Assembly: GCF_016925635.1 (NCBI RefSeq)
Contig: NZ_CP070490.1
Coordinates: 496,001-560,000, forward strand
Reading direction: 5' to 3'
DNA length: 64,000 nucleotides
Source: Lysinibacillus fusiformis
GTDB lineage: Bacteria > Bacillota > Bacilli > Bacillales_A > Planococcaceae
Below the pieces are notes generated by a model that saw only the letters and a list, made by a program, of their open reading frames with translations, was not told the origin of the DNA and ran no database searches. Shown piece after piece: positions 27,931-36,980 of this stretch. The translations under genes and the position numbers were made by a program. The stretch's first letter is position 1. Every line of letters starts with the position of its first letter.

Positions 27931-28245
27931 ATGAAATTACGTGATTTTTTAATTGGTGTCGCAACTGGCTTAGCTGCCGCAGTCATTATTAAAGAAGCTA
28001 GTGAAAAAGTTTCTCCGTTCGTACCTGCAGGACAAGTACTTGAAAACATAAAAAGAGAATTTAAAAAGGATTCGCCGATTGATGGTTCTTGGATTTTTAT
28101 GAAAACTGAAGATTTCTCAAATGGTATTATTACCATCCCAGTATATCGCGGGGGGATCTCGCGTATGCATGAAGGTGAGATGCAGACATTCGAATTTGCT
28201 GCCGATGCACGCTCTGGTGTTGTCGTGGAACTAATAGAAGTTTAA
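27931..28245 (+). CDS. ytzB: YtzB-like small membrane-associated protein
   Basis: 104 aa, same length as B. subtilis YtzB as I recall it. An N-terminal hydrophobic segment (MKLRDFLIGVATGLAAAVIIKEA) is followed by an alpha/beta region with GSWIFMKTEDFSNGIITIPVYRGGI, compatible with a PepSY-type fold. GGAGGAAAAAAGT precedes the ATG. Divergent from ytoP. Function not known. Confidence 0.75.
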   Translation: MKLRDFLIGVATGLAAAVIIKEASEKVSPFVPAGQVLENIKREFKKDSPIDGSWIFMKTEDFSNGIITIPVYRGGISRMHEGEMQTFEFAADARSGVVVELIEV

Positions 28246-28261
28246 TCATGTATAGACAATA

Positions 28262-28293
28262 GAAGCCATCTCATTTATTGGAGATGGCTTCTT
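28262..28293 (+). terminator. Terminator of ytzB
   Basis: Perfect GAAGCCATCTC / GAGATGGCTTC stem (28262-28272 and 28281-28291). The T tail is short. Confidence 0.75.
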
Positions 28294-28324
28294 ATAATGT
28301 TTATTTTTGTGAAAGGTGAAAAGG

Positions 28325-28393
28325 GATTTCCGTTGCAGGCTACTTGCTTTCCTATGGGCAACCCCTGGAAAGGACACTGGCGGAACGGAAATC
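28325..28393. repeat. 69-bp intergenic element with 10-bp terminal inverted repeats
   Basis: GATTTCCGTT (28325-28334) is exactly inverted as AACGGAAATC (28384-28393). The interior is GC-richer than the surroundings and has no frame. It lies between two near-identical terminator hairpins. It looks like one copy of a small non-coding repeat, which copy number elsewhere in the genome would confirm. Confidence 0.5.
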
Positions 28394-28452
28394 AACCTCT
28401 CGCCTTATGAAAAGGTCTTTTTCCGCTAGTGATACTATCTATTTCAACAACA

Positions 28453-28488
28453 TAAGAAGCCATCTCACGAATTGGAGATGGCTTCTCT
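28453..28488 (-). terminator. Terminator of the ATP-grasp gene
   Basis: GAAGCCATCTC (28456-28466) and GAGATGGCTTC (28475-28485): the same arms as the hairpin at 28262-28291, in the convergent position. Confidence 0.75.
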
Positions 28489-28491
28489 ATG

Positions 28492-29718
28492 TTATTCGGA
28501 TAAACCTTTATTATTAAAGTATTTTTTATACTTACGATAATAATTTAAGTTATTGAGCGTTAACTTCACCCAACGCTTCGCATTCATATCCTCATTATAA
28601 TAAAGAGAATTTGTGTATTTGCCCTCACTAATTAATTTTTTCGCCTCTAGTTTGAGCTTTTCATTCGATGCATATTTGAATAATACACCTTTCGGAATAA
28701 TCATCCATAAATGCTTGTCCTGCACATATGTGACTTCTTGCTCGATATTTAACATATGATCATCCGCAACATACTTCATTAAATTATGACCACTTGCCGT
28801 TACATAGTAGCTAGATCGACCATTACGTAAATTAATTTCAAATAGCTTATATTGCTTGTCCCGAATATCATATTTCATATCGAAATTCGCAAAGCCTGTA
28901 TAGCCAATATCCTCTAGGAAGAATCGTACTTGATCCATTAATTCTTTATCATAGGTTGTCACGATGGCTGCGTAACTTCCGATCCCTTCAGGAGAATGTT
29001 CTTCTAAAATAGGATTACCTAGACACATCAGCTTCACTTTTCCATCTTTCCCTACATAGGCATTTAACACGCGCATATAGGAATCATCCCCAGGAATAAA
29101 TTCTTGAATAATCATTGTATCCTGATAAGACGAGCTATAAATTGCTTTTAATATAGCCGTTTTTTCCGCTTCATCATGTGCAACAAAAACTTTTTTCTTC
29201 CCTGGAAATTTACATGCCCAATATTCTACAGAGTTTGAAGCCTTTAAAATAATAGGGTAAGCAAATGGTGGTGTAAAGTTTTCATAGTTGTCAGCTGTCA
29301 CCGTTGTTGTACCTGGATATTTAAAATTATATTGATCACACATTTTATAGAAATTTTCTTTCAATAAAATTTCATCCATCAACGATTCATCGATATAAGG
29401 TACGGTAAAGTGCTCTTGTAACGCTGGCTTATTTTTGATGATCAGCTTGGCATAATCGTCCCCACATGCTAACAATAATAGTTTCTTATCAGCATATTTT
29501 TTTGCAACTTCTGCAAGAGCAGGTGCAAAAACATCCTGTTCATTTAAACGGTCTATTTCTTGAAATTGTAGGATATGGCTATCTTGTGTTGCTGTTAAAT
29601 GAGAACGTCCTAAGACAAGTGGTTTAATACCATATGCTTCATAAAACGCACGTGCCATACCATATGCATTCATATCTGATCCTAGTAAAACTGGTAAAAA
29701 TGGTTGTTCAGTTGGCAT
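28492..29718 (-). CDS. ATP-grasp carboxylate-amine ligase (candidate D-aspartate ligase)
   Basis: 408-aa ATP-grasp enzyme. It has an N-terminal pre-ATP-grasp region (LPVLLGSDMNAYGMARAFYEAYG), ATP-binding lysines in YPIILKASNSVEYW, the MIIQEFIPGDD adenine region, and the Mg-binding FANFDMKYD...KLFEINLRNGRSSYY segment (Glu/Asn ligands). It should form an amide from a carboxyl and an amine using ATP. Lysinibacillus cell walls are of the L-Lys-D-Asp type, and D-aspartate ligases of enterococci and lactococci (Aslfm) are ATP-grasp proteins of similar size, so that is my leading guess. No aspartate racemase gene is adjacent. Own terminator, single gene. Confidence 0.7.
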   Translation of the reverse strand: MPTEQPFLPVLLGSDMNAYGMARAFYEAYGIKPLVLGRSHLTATQDSHILQFQEIDRLNEQDVFAPALAEVAKKYADKKLLLLACGDDYAKLIIKNKPALQEHFTVPYIDESLMDEILLKENFYKMCDQYNFKYPGTTTVTADNYENFTPPFAYPIILKASNSVEYWACKFPGKKKVFVAHDEAEKTAILKAIYSSSYQDTMIIQEFIPGDDSYMRVLNAYVGKDGKVKLMCLGNPILEEHSPEGIGSYAAIVTTYDKELMDQVRFFLEDIGYTGFANFDMKYDIRDKQYKLFEINLRNGRSSYYVTASGHNLMKYVADDHMLNIEQEVTYVQDKHLWMIIPKGVLFKYASNEKLKLEAKKLISEGKYTNSLYYNEDMNAKRWVKLTLNNLNYYRKYKKYFNNKGLSE

Positions 29719-29789
29719 GTTTATTTCAACTCTCTTTTGTATTTTAGTTTCGTGTTAAGTGTATCATATTTTCTATCTTGTTCACGAAC

Positions 29790-29831
29790 AAAAACGCGAG
29801 GCATTGACATTTTATGTGCCAAATACCTCGC
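29790..29831 (-). terminator. Hairpin after ytnP
   Basis: GCGAGG (29796-29801) pairs with CCTCGC (29826-29831), with an inner ACAT/ATGT stem. Minus-strand T-rich tail. Confidence 0.65.
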
Positions 29832-29845
29832 CTTTGCTTGCTCTA

Positions 29846-30709
29846 TTAAAATGTAATAACAGCTTGTCTACTACGCTCTAGTTTATCCACCATCTCTTTG
29901 CCTGATTCATCCCATCTAATCATACGGTAATAAGCATCGTGATAGAAAATAAAGCCATAGTTATTCGCTAGCGCTTCTTTCATCAGTCGCTCTTTTGCAA
30001 ATACACTTGTCATTGGATAATCGTCATAGGCTAATACCCATAGTGGATTTTGGTGAGCATGGGTCGGCATAATATCTGCCATGTGCAATAACACTTCATC
30101 ATTTTGCGTTAGCTTGATTACGGCATGTCCCTCACTATGACCACCCGTATGAATCATTTCGATTCCAGGTACTACTTCCAACGATCCTTCGTAAGTTTCA
30201 ACTAAATGCTGTACGGGCTCCCAATTTTCTTTCCAATAGGTATTTTTAGAGCGAATATTTGGGTTACGCATTTCATCCCATTCAATTTTCGTTACAAAAA
30301 TCTTAGCATTCGGGAAAGTTGGTACAAGTACATCCCCTTCCCATTGCGTTAAACCACCAGCATGATCAAAATGTAAATGCGTCATTAACACTACATCAAT
30401 ATCTGCTGTCGTTAAGCCTAACTCTTGTAAGCTATCTACTAACGAAGATTCTTCTGTTACACCAAAGTTTCGTAACTGCTTTTCATTTAATTTGTTAAAA
30501 CCAACACCCGTATCAATGAGGTAGTTTTTGCCCTCATATTGAATGAGGATCGGTTCTGTTGGTAATTCAATTTGGTTTTTTTCATTGACTGGATATTTGC
30601 GAGACCAAAGTGGCTTTGGTACAACGCCAAACATCGCACCACCATCTAGGCACGTGACACCCCCGTTTAGCCATGATAATGACATATTGTGAAACTGTAA
30701 CTGATCCAT
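29846..30709 (-). CDS. ytnP: YtnP metallo-beta-lactamase-fold lactonase
   Basis: 287-aa hydrolase with the zinc motif [13 protein letters not shown] near residue 110, a further ligand in [11 protein letters not shown] and [13 protein letters not shown]. The family includes N-acyl-homoserine lactonases, and B. subtilis YtnP is reported to have lactonase activity affecting neighbours. The ATG at 30709 follows GGGGGAG closely. It starts 11 bases after trmB, so trmB-ytnP form an operon, as in B. subtilis. Confidence 0.87.
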   Translation of the reverse strand: MDQLQFHNMSLSWLNGGVTCLDGGAMFGVVPKPLWSRKYPVNEKNQIELPTEPILIQYEGKNYLIDTGVGFNKLNEKQLRNFGVTEESSLVDSLQELGLTTADIDVVLMTHLHFDHAGGLTQWEGDVLVPTFPNAKIFVTKIEWDEMRNPNIRSKNTYWKENWEPVQHLVETYEGSLEVVPGIEMIHTGGHSEGHAVIKLTQNDEVLLHMADIMPTHAHQNPLWVLAYDDYPMTSVFAKERLMKEALANNYGFIFYHDAYYRMIRWDESGKEMVDKLERSRQAVITF

Positions 30710-30720
30710 CCATACTCCCC

Positions 30721-31371
30721 CTACAATTTAGTGATAAATTGCGATTCTAAGCGATAAATCGGCTGCCCCTTCGCAGAAAACTTCTCTTCATATTCTGTCA
30801 TCACATTATCCTCTGGCATATTTGCATGTAGGTCGAGAGATACATACTTTAATAACATCCCATATTCAGACACACTGATTAAAGAATACTCGAACAGACC
30901 ACGGTTATCCGTTTTAAAATGGACTTCCCCATTATCCACTAAAATCGACTCATATAATTTCAAAAAATCCCCGTGCGTTAAACGTCTTTTTGCATGTCGT
31001 GTTTTTGGCCAAGGATCTGAGAAATTCAGGTATACTCGTGATACATCATTTTTGTCAAAGAATTTATATAAATCTGCGCCATTTACTTTTAGTAAACGTA
31101 AATTCGCTGGAGATTTTGCCTCTAGTACTTTTTCTAATGCACAAACAATCACACTATCATAAAGTTCAATTCCAATATAATTGATCGTTGGATTTTGCAA
31201 AGCCATACCTGTCACAAATTGCCCTTTTCCAGAGCCTACTTCAATATGGATAGGGTTGTCATTGCCAAAAACGGCCTGCCAATTTCCTTTAAAGTCTTCA
31301 GGATTTGGAATAATCACCTCTGGATGATCTGTAATCATTTCCTCTGCCCAAGGCTTATTTCTTAATCTCAA
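30721..31371 (-). CDS. trmB: tRNA (guanine-N7-)-methyltransferase
   Basis: SAM-dependent enzyme (216 aa) making m7G46 in the tRNA variable loop. [17 protein letters not shown] is the SAM loop; [18 protein letters not shown] is the family signature. A TTG start at 31371 is preceded by GAGGAACAACA and yields [11 protein letters not shown], the expected N-terminus. Confidence 0.94.
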   Translation of the reverse strand: MRLRNKPWAEEMITDHPEVIIPNPEDFKGNWQAVFGNDNPIHIEVGSGKGQFVTGMALQNPTINYIGIELYDSVIVCALEKVLEAKSPANLRLLKVNGADLYKFFDKNDVSRVYLNFSDPWPKTRHAKRRLTHGDFLKLYESILVDNGEVHFKTDNRGLFEYSLISVSEYGMLLKYVSLDLHANMPEDNVMTEYEEKFSAKGQPIYRLESQFITKL

Positions 31372-31468
31372 TGTTGTTCCTCATTTCTTTCTTGTGAAAT
31401 TATTGATTTTTTTATAGTATAACGTATTCCCTTATAATTCGCATGAAATTATTGCACAATGATATTTT

Positions 31469-32398
31469 TTATGAATCCTTGATAATAACCTGCCAAGCAT
31501 TTTGTTGTATTGTACAGTGGATATTGGTCCCTTGATTGACAATGCCAATATAATTACCATCCGCATGGCAATCAACCTTATTTGCTGCGATAAGTTCAAA
31601 ATCCTGTCCCTGTAAAAATGTAACTTCCTTAAATTTTGTATGCTTTTCAAAAAACACAGTGACAAATACAACTAATAATTTGATACGTGAAATCCCATGT
31701 ACAATCGTTATATCCACTTGGCCATCATCTGCTTTTGCGGCAGGTGATATTTTCATGCCTCCCCCAAAATAAGGTTGATTACTCATTGCCACAAACCATG
31801 TCTGCTGAAATTGCCATTCCTGTTCTCCTGAGCGTATCGTTATGTCAAAACGTTCAAAGCGAAATAGCCCTCTAATAACAGCGACAGCATACGAAAGTTT
31901 TCCAAGTCCAATCTTATTGAGATAAAACTTAAGACGAGAAGTATTAATTGATTTTGTCACATAGGCATCGAAGCCTATGCCAGCATTATTGACAAATATT
32001 TCTTTTCGTCTATTCCCAAGCTGAACGATTCCTGCATCCATCCTCACATTGGCCAAGGTAGTCTTTACATAGTCCTCGATTTGCTGAGCATTGGAAAATG
32101 AGTGAAAATAGCGTGCAAAGTCATTACCTGAGCCAGCACGAACAACACCAATTATGATGTATTCATTATGTACAACGCCACTAGCCACTTCATGGATGGT
32201 GCCATCACCACCAACAACGACAAGTAACTTTTTATCTTGCTGCTGTTGTGCCCATTGTTGCGCGATTTCCTGTCCATGTCCTTCATATTCCGTAAAAGCC
32301 ACTTGATAGGGAATCGTTAGTTGCTGTTGAAGTTGGAGCCAAACTTTTTTTCCTTTTCCATTTCCTGCTGCCTCATTGACGATAAATAGAATGTTCAT
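31469..32398 (-). CDS. Diacylglycerol/lipid kinase family protein (YtlR-like)
   Basis: 309-aa DAGK-catalytic-domain protein. MNILFIVNEAAGNGKGKKVW, the VVVGGDGTIHEVASG nucleotide loop and RAGSGNDFAR are diagnostic. It probably phosphorylates a lipid such as diacylglycerol or undecaprenol-like substrates; the acceptor cannot be told from sequence. Starts 3 bases after the NERD-like gene stop, so they share an mRNA. Confidence 0.85.
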   Translation of the reverse strand: MNILFIVNEAAGNGKGKKVWLQLQQQLTIPYQVAFTEYEGHGQEIAQQWAQQQQDKKLLVVVGGDGTIHEVASGVVHNEYIIIGVVRAGSGNDFARYFHSFSNAQQIEDYVKTTLANVRMDAGIVQLGNRRKEIFVNNAGIGFDAYVTKSINTSRLKFYLNKIGLGKLSYAVAVIRGLFRFERFDITIRSGEQEWQFQQTWFVAMSNQPYFGGGMKISPAAKADDGQVDITIVHGISRIKLLVVFVTVFFEKHTKFKEVTFLQGQDFELIAANKVDCHADGNYIGIVNQGTNIHCTIQQNAWQVIIKDS

Positions 32399-32401
32399 AC
32401 A

Positions 32402-33406
32402 TCAGTCCTCTGTTGGCTGAGGAGCTTGCTGCCAAATATCTCGGTTAAAGGAAGTCGTTTGGACTGTATTTAAAATTGTCTGTGCAGCTCGGATTTGCAT
32501 GTGCTTCATAGGAGAGGAAACTTTTCTTAAATGCTCTATCCATTCATGGTAATTTCGACGATCAACAAAGCGAACCCCAAATGGTGAACCAGGATAATCA
32601 AAATATCCATTGCGAGTTAGCACAACCTTACGGATAGGCATATCAATATCCTCTTGTTTAAATAACTGTGACAGTACCGATTCCATCCGACCTAAATTAA
32701 TCGTTGGATTCAAGACTTTAGAATCCTTCGTCCCTACTTTTTTAATCCAGAAGCGATCACTGCCACCTACGTAAACAGCTTGATTGTCAGCCTCTAAGAC
32801 CGTAATACAAATACACTCAGTTGGGGACATTAACACTACATCCAGCTCTATAGGAGCTTTTCTAATTTGTAGTATCGGATAATAAAACAATAGATAATTA
32901 TCTGGTAATGTTTGCAATAACATACGAAGCAATGAGTCACGCATAAAACGAGGATCTACATATGATTTTTCTCGTAATGTTGAACTGGCCCATTTCATTT
33001 GAAAATGAAAAAATTGATCAATAAACATTCGTTTCAGCTCATGGATGGATTGTGGTGCATACACAATTTTAGGTTCAAATGTGAGCGTCGTTTCTTCTTC
33101 TGGAATGATATCCTCATCACTGACAAGCTCATTTGATATCTCTACTTCTTCAACATCCTCTGTTATTTCCTTTTGCCGTCCAGCAAACCATTTTTTTATG
33201 AAGGAAAATCGTTCTTTTTCCTCGTAAGCCTCCGCTTCTGCCTCATTGTCGACATGTTGCCACTCGCTAATATCTTCTCCCAATTCCCACTGTCGCTTAA
33301 TGCGCTCCCATTGGTTTTTCTTTAGGCGCACAAACTGTGTTGGGTATCTCGCTAAATCAATTTGATAGCGTGAAATATAATCTTGTAATTTCACCAATTG
33401 TGCCAT
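32402..33406 (-). CDS. NERD-like domain protein of unknown function
   Basis: 334 aa, cytoplasmic, no signal. A highly charged central segment (about residues 55-115) separates an N-terminal helical part from a C-terminal domain with IELDVVLMSPTECICITVLEADN. That segment resembles the D-x-V...E-x-K core of nuclease-related (NERD) domains, but the usual E-x-K is not clearly kept, so nuclease activity is doubtful. GGAGTGA precedes the ATG. Upstream partner of the lipid kinase gene. Confidence 0.5.
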   Translation of the reverse strand: MAQLVKLQDYISRYQIDLARYPTQFVRLKKNQWERIKRQWELGEDISEWQHVDNEAEAEAYEEKERFSFIKKWFAGRQKEITEDVEEVEISNELVSDEDIIPEEETTLTFEPKIVYAPQSIHELKRMFIDQFFHFQMKWASSTLREKSYVDPRFMRDSLLRMLLQTLPDNYLLFYYPILQIRKAPIELDVVLMSPTECICITVLEADNQAVYVGGSDRFWIKKVGTKDSKVLNPTINLGRMESVLSQLFKQEDIDMPIRKVVLTRNGYFDYPGSPFGVRFVDRRNYHEWIEHLRKVSSPMKHMQIRAAQTILNTVQTTSFNRDIWQQAPQPTED

Positions 33407-33584
33407 GTAAAGGTCACTCCATTCTTACTCACCATATCTATAGTTCTTTTTTTATCTTGATTGCTTTGGTAGAAAAGAGGCATTGTATTCAATACATCGA
33501 CAATTATTCTACAAATTTCAATCTGTAAAATTATTCATTACTATCCTTTTTATTTTACATGACGACACCAAACATTACATCCAT

Positions 33585-33618
33585 AAAAAAGAGAACTACC
33601 CTTATCGATAGTTCTCTT
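33585..33618 (-). terminator. Terminator of pepV-dat
   Basis: AAGAGAACTA (33589-33598) and TAGTTCTCTT (33609-33618), with a T run on the minus strand. Confidence 0.88.
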
Positions 33619-33629
33619 AAATGGTTCTT

Positions 33630-34484
33630 TTATTTTGTATTCAAAGAAAGTGGTAATTTCGCCTCAAAAGCTTGTTGCAATTTACGCGTCCATTCACCTG
33701 GCACTCCTGCACCAATTTGGTTACCATCCACATCAATAACAGGTGTAACTTCAGAAGATACAGATGATACAATGATTTCATCCATTGTTAATAAATCAGC
33801 TTTTGTCATTGGTTCTTCCACGACAGGTAAACTAATCTCCTCTGCACATTTCAAAATCACTTGACGAGTAATACCGTTTAAAATGAAGTTATTTGCTGGA
33901 TGTGTATAAAGCTTACCGTCTTTAATCCCATAAACGTTTGCTGATGAGCATTCTGTTACGATATCCCCACGATGTAAAATTGCTTCATAGCAGCCCTTTT
34001 CAGCAGCCTCTTGTTTTGCTAATACTGCACCAAGTAAGTTTAACGATTTAATATCACAGCGTAACCAACGAATATCCTCTACAAACGTAGCCTTTACCCC
34101 TTTTTCAAAGTTCTCATATGCACGTTCACCCGCTTTTACATTACCTGTTAATACAGCTGGTACACTTGCATCTGGGAAAACGTGATTACGTGAATTGGCA
34201 CCACGTGTGATTTGGAAATAAACATGCCCTGTATCTAGATTATTTTTTTCAATTAGCTCATGTAATAATTTGTGTAAAACGTCTTTCGTATAAGGAATAA
34301 CAAGACGAATTTTTTCGGCGCTTGCATAGAAACGATCAATATGCTCTTGTGCTGTAAACATATTTCCGTTATAAACTTTGATTACTTCATAAATGCCATC
34401 ACCAAATTGATAGCCTCTATCTTCTGGTGATACCGCAATGGATCCTTCTTCCACAATTTGATCATTCCATAATGAATATGCCAT
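33630..34484 (-). CDS. dat: D-alanine aminotransferase
   Basis: Fold-type IV PLP enzyme (284 aa) interconverting D-alanine, D-glutamate and other D-amino acids and their keto acids. The PLP lysine is in CDIKSLNLLGAVLAKQEA; YQFGDGIYEVIKVYNG and TECSSANVYGI are family blocks. It supplies D-amino acids for the wall, possibly including D-Asp for the ATP-grasp ligase nearby (inference). It begins 27 bp downstream of pepV on the same strand. Confidence 0.93.
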   Translation of the reverse strand: MAYSLWNDQIVEEGSIAVSPEDRGYQFGDGIYEVIKVYNGNMFTAQEHIDRFYASAEKIRLVIPYTKDVLHKLLHELIEKNNLDTGHVYFQITRGANSRNHVFPDASVPAVLTGNVKAGERAYENFEKGVKATFVEDIRWLRCDIKSLNLLGAVLAKQEAAEKGCYEAILHRGDIVTECSSANVYGIKDGKLYTHPANNFILNGITRQVILKCAEEISLPVVEEPMTKADLLTMDEIIVSSVSSEVTPVIDVDGNQIGAGVPGEWTRKLQQAFEAKLPLSLNTK

Positions 34485-34511
34485 GTTTTGTTCATCCTTT
34501 TCGTCTTTGAG

Positions 34512-35918
34512 TTATTTTTTTCCTGCAAGTTCAACAATTGCTTCAGCATAAATTGCTGCTGCTTTCACGAGGTTTTCAACGACAACAAACTCATCCGCTC
34601 GATGCGCTACATCTGGCTCTCCTGGGAACAGCATGCCAAATGCCACGCCTTTTTTCATCACACGTGCGTACGTTCCACCACCAGTTGATAATAAAGGTGT
34701 TTCTGTATCTCCCGTTTGACGTCTATAGATAGCTGCTAATGTCTGAATAAATGGATCATCCTCGCTGACATAATGTGGTTTCGAGTCGTCTTGAATATCA
34801 AGAGAAAACCCTTTTTCTACCGTTAAGCGTTGTGCTGCCGTTATTTTTTCATCGAATGGATAGGAAACAGAATAGCGCATACTAATTACTAAACTGCCAC
34901 CTTTATGAACATCATAGCTGACGATCCCTGGGTTTAATGTCGTTTGTCCTGACATTGCATCCTCAAACTGTAGGTCGAGCTGACTGCCATAATGATCCTG
35001 ATAAAAAACATCTGCAATAAAGTCAACAAATTGTTTACTTGCTTCAGTCGTCAACTCTTGTTGTAAAAATGCTGCAAGATAAACAGCTGCATTGACACCT
35101 TTATCTGGTTCCATTGCATGGGCTGCTTTACCTTTGATAGTTATTATATAGCGAGAGTCCTCCATTAATAAAGAGCCTTCTAGCTGATTTTTGCTTAAAA
35201 ATGTTTGAAAATTCTGTTCGAATGATACTGATACATGCTGAATCGTTGCTTTTGCAAAATCAGGTACCATATTTGGGCGCTTTCCTGCATTAAATAGTAG
35301 TAGTTGTTCTTTCGTTGCATCACCCACTTTATTTTGAGAGAACACAAGCTCTGCAATGCCTTTTTCTGCATTGATGAGCGGGAAATCCGCATCTGGTGCA
35401 AAACCAATTGTTGGCATTTCCTCCTGTTTAAAATAGTGGTCGACACAGCGGAATCCTGTTTCTTCGTCCGTACCAATAATCATTCGTACTCTTTTTTCTA
35501 ATGGAATACCTGCATCTTTCACAAGCTTCATGGCCATCCATGCCGCAATCGTAGGTCCTTTATCGTCAATCGCACCACGTGCAAATAATTTACCATCTGC
35601 TACTGTGCCGCTGAATGGAGGGTATGTCCAATCCGCTTCCTCTCCAATTGGAACAACATCAACATGACATAAAATACCTAATAACTCTTCACCTGTACCC
35701 ATTTCAATATGTCCAGCATAATTATCAACGTTTCTCGTGAGCAAGCCTTCATTCTGACCTTTTGCTAGTAACCATTCCAGTGCTTGAAGTGGACCCTCTC
35801 CAAAAGGTACTTCAGTAGTTGTTGTATCCTCATCGAGCACACTATTAATTTGCACAAGCTCCTGTAACTCTTGTATTAATTCATCTTGCCTTTCTTTTGC
35901 AGCTTGTAACCAATCCAT
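34512..35918 (-). CDS. pepV: Dipeptidase PepV (M20 family)
   Basis: Zinc dipeptidase (468 aa) splitting dipeptides with N-terminal D- or L-residues; it binds metal through LCHVDVVP, FARGAIDDKGP, GTDEETGF and the downstream Asp in GFAPDADFP. The ATG at 35918 has AAGGAGGT 8 bases upstream; an upstream in-frame start adds six residues but lies before the RBS. With dat it suggests scavenging and recycling of D-amino-acid dipeptides. Confidence 0.92.
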   Translation of the reverse strand: MDWLQAAKERQDELIQELQELVQINSVLDEDTTTTEVPFGEGPLQALEWLLAKGQNEGLLTRNVDNYAGHIEMGTGEELLGILCHVDVVPIGEEADWTYPPFSGTVADGKLFARGAIDDKGPTIAAWMAMKLVKDAGIPLEKRVRMIIGTDEETGFRCVDHYFKQEEMPTIGFAPDADFPLINAEKGIAELVFSQNKVGDATKEQLLLFNAGKRPNMVPDFAKATIQHVSVSFEQNFQTFLSKNQLEGSLLMEDSRYIITIKGKAAHAMEPDKGVNAAVYLAAFLQQELTTEASKQFVDFIADVFYQDHYGSQLDLQFEDAMSGQTTLNPGIVSYDVHKGGSLVISMRYSVSYPFDEKITAAQRLTVEKGFSLDIQDDSKPHYVSEDDPFIQTLAAIYRRQTGDTETPLLSTGGGTYARVMKKGVAFGMLFPGEPDVAHRADEFVVVENLVKAAAIYAEAIVELAGKK

Positions 35919-35936
35919 ACCATGTACCTCCTTCAA

Positions 35937-36275
35937 AGTATTAACATTATTCTACACCTTACAACATATATGACAATCAGCTTTCTGACAACTATTTTCA
36001 GTAACTTCTACTGTCACTACCATATATAGCATGTTTTTCACGTATTCCCACAAAATACAGTATAAAATTTATATGTCAATTGTAAATTTCTATTGCATTC
36101 ACTAGAAAATCAAGTCGTTTTTCTATATAATAAAGTTATCAGAATAATTGTTCTGACTATAAAATTAGAAAAGGGGATGTCTAAGGCAGCTACTTATTAG
36201 CCTAAGTGCACTCCGCACATATTGTCGTCCGCTAGTCTTTGCCAAGAGAATTAAGATGAAGGAGTGGTTCATTTA
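35937..36275 (+). promoter_or_regulatory. ytzE upstream region with palindrome and structured leader
   Basis: About 340 bp without a recognised gene. TATAAT at 36126-36131 is a likely -10 (weak -35). An 18-bp dyad TCAGAATAATTGTTCTGA lies at 36139-36156. A GC-richer leader at 36176-36250 can form GCTA-CTTAT-TAGC and GTGC-ACTCC-GCAC hairpins and contains a 7-codon frame (MSKAATY) from 36179. I cannot assign it to a known riboswitch. Confidence 0.35.
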
Positions 36276-36497
36276 ATGAAACCAACTACTGATCGAATGC
36301 TTAATCGTATTAAAGACGTGTACATGTTTATTTTAGACAAAGGAACCGTGTCTACACAGGATTTAGTCGAAGAGTTTAGTATCACTCCTCGCACCGTTCA
36401 AAGAGATTTGAACGTGTTAGCCTTTAACGATTTGGTGACAAGTCCAAGTCGAGGCAGATGGACAACGACGAAGAAAAAAGTAAAATTGACGTCTTAG
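36276..36497 (+). CDS. ytzE: YtzE, small DeoR-type HTH regulator
   Basis: 73-aa protein consisting of a single winged helix-turn-helix: RIKDVYMFILDKGTVSTQDLVEEF, then SITPRTVQRDLNVLAFNDLV. It lacks the DeoR effector domain, so it may act as a simple DNA-binding switch. I chose ATG 36276, 11 bases after GAAGGAG, over the GTG at 36264. Matches B. subtilis YtzE in length and context. The upstream 18-bp palindrome could be its own operator (inference). Confidence 0.82.
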   Translation: MKPTTDRMLNRIKDVYMFILDKGTVSTQDLVEEFSITPRTVQRDLNVLAFNDLVTSPSRGRWTTTKKKVKLTS

Positions 36498-36532
36498 TTT
36501 TACGTCTTGTACGTAAAGCATTGTGTATGGAA

Positions 36533-36566
36533 AAAGAATGACCTTTCGTCGGGGTCATTCTTTTTT
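36533..36566 (+). terminator. Terminator of ytzE
   Basis: AAAGAATGACC and GGTCATTCTTT arms (36533-36543, 36553-36563) followed by T. Confidence 0.9.
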
Positions 36567-36641
36567 GTCGTTAGAAGATTATTAGATTTTTTCTCTATTT
36601 GGAAGAAGAGGCATATTTACTGCCTTCTTCAGCTCGCTAGC

Positions 36642-36809
36642 GTTCATCTATTTGTGCAATGTGATCATTTTCTTCTGTATTTCGCTCATCTATCTGCGCA
36701 AAGCGATCATACTCTTCTCTCTTCCGCTCATCTATCCGCGCAAAGCGATCATACTCTTCTCTCTTCCGCTCATCTATCTGGGCAAAGCGATCATACTCTT
36801 CTGTTCTTC
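36642..36809. repeat. Four tandem 42-bp repeats
   Basis: Copies start at 36642, 36684, 36726 and 36768. Copies 2 and 3 differ at one base; copy 1 is diverged and copy 4 differs at its end. Each unit begins GCTCATCTATC and splits into two related 21-bp halves (GCTCATCTA and GATCATACT). Each contains CGCAAAGCG, a small dyad. The tract spans 483 bp of otherwise gene-free sequence between the ytzE terminator and the MFS gene. The open frame across it starts inside the ytzE terminator and has no RBS. Confidence 0.9.
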
Positions 36810-36980
36810 AATCTGTGCCTCACTTCCGTAGCATAGAAACATAAATATTTGCGCCATTATCTTTACCGTTCACACTGAAAAAGGGTGCATTGTTCTCGTT
36901 CAAGATTATTTTGACTATTTACAGTTGCTTAACAATCCGTTAAACTCGAAACATTCTAAATGTTGAGAGGAGGATTTGAT

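Noticed and set aside
36642..36809. Possible CRISPR array
   Set aside because: Units are contiguous with no unique spacers, and no cas genes are nearby.
36507..36836. 109-codon open frame with a 14-residue repeat
   Set aside because: It starts with a TTG inside the ytzE end, crosses the ytzE terminator and has no RBS; its repeat simply reflects the 42-bp DNA repeat, which is a multiple of three.
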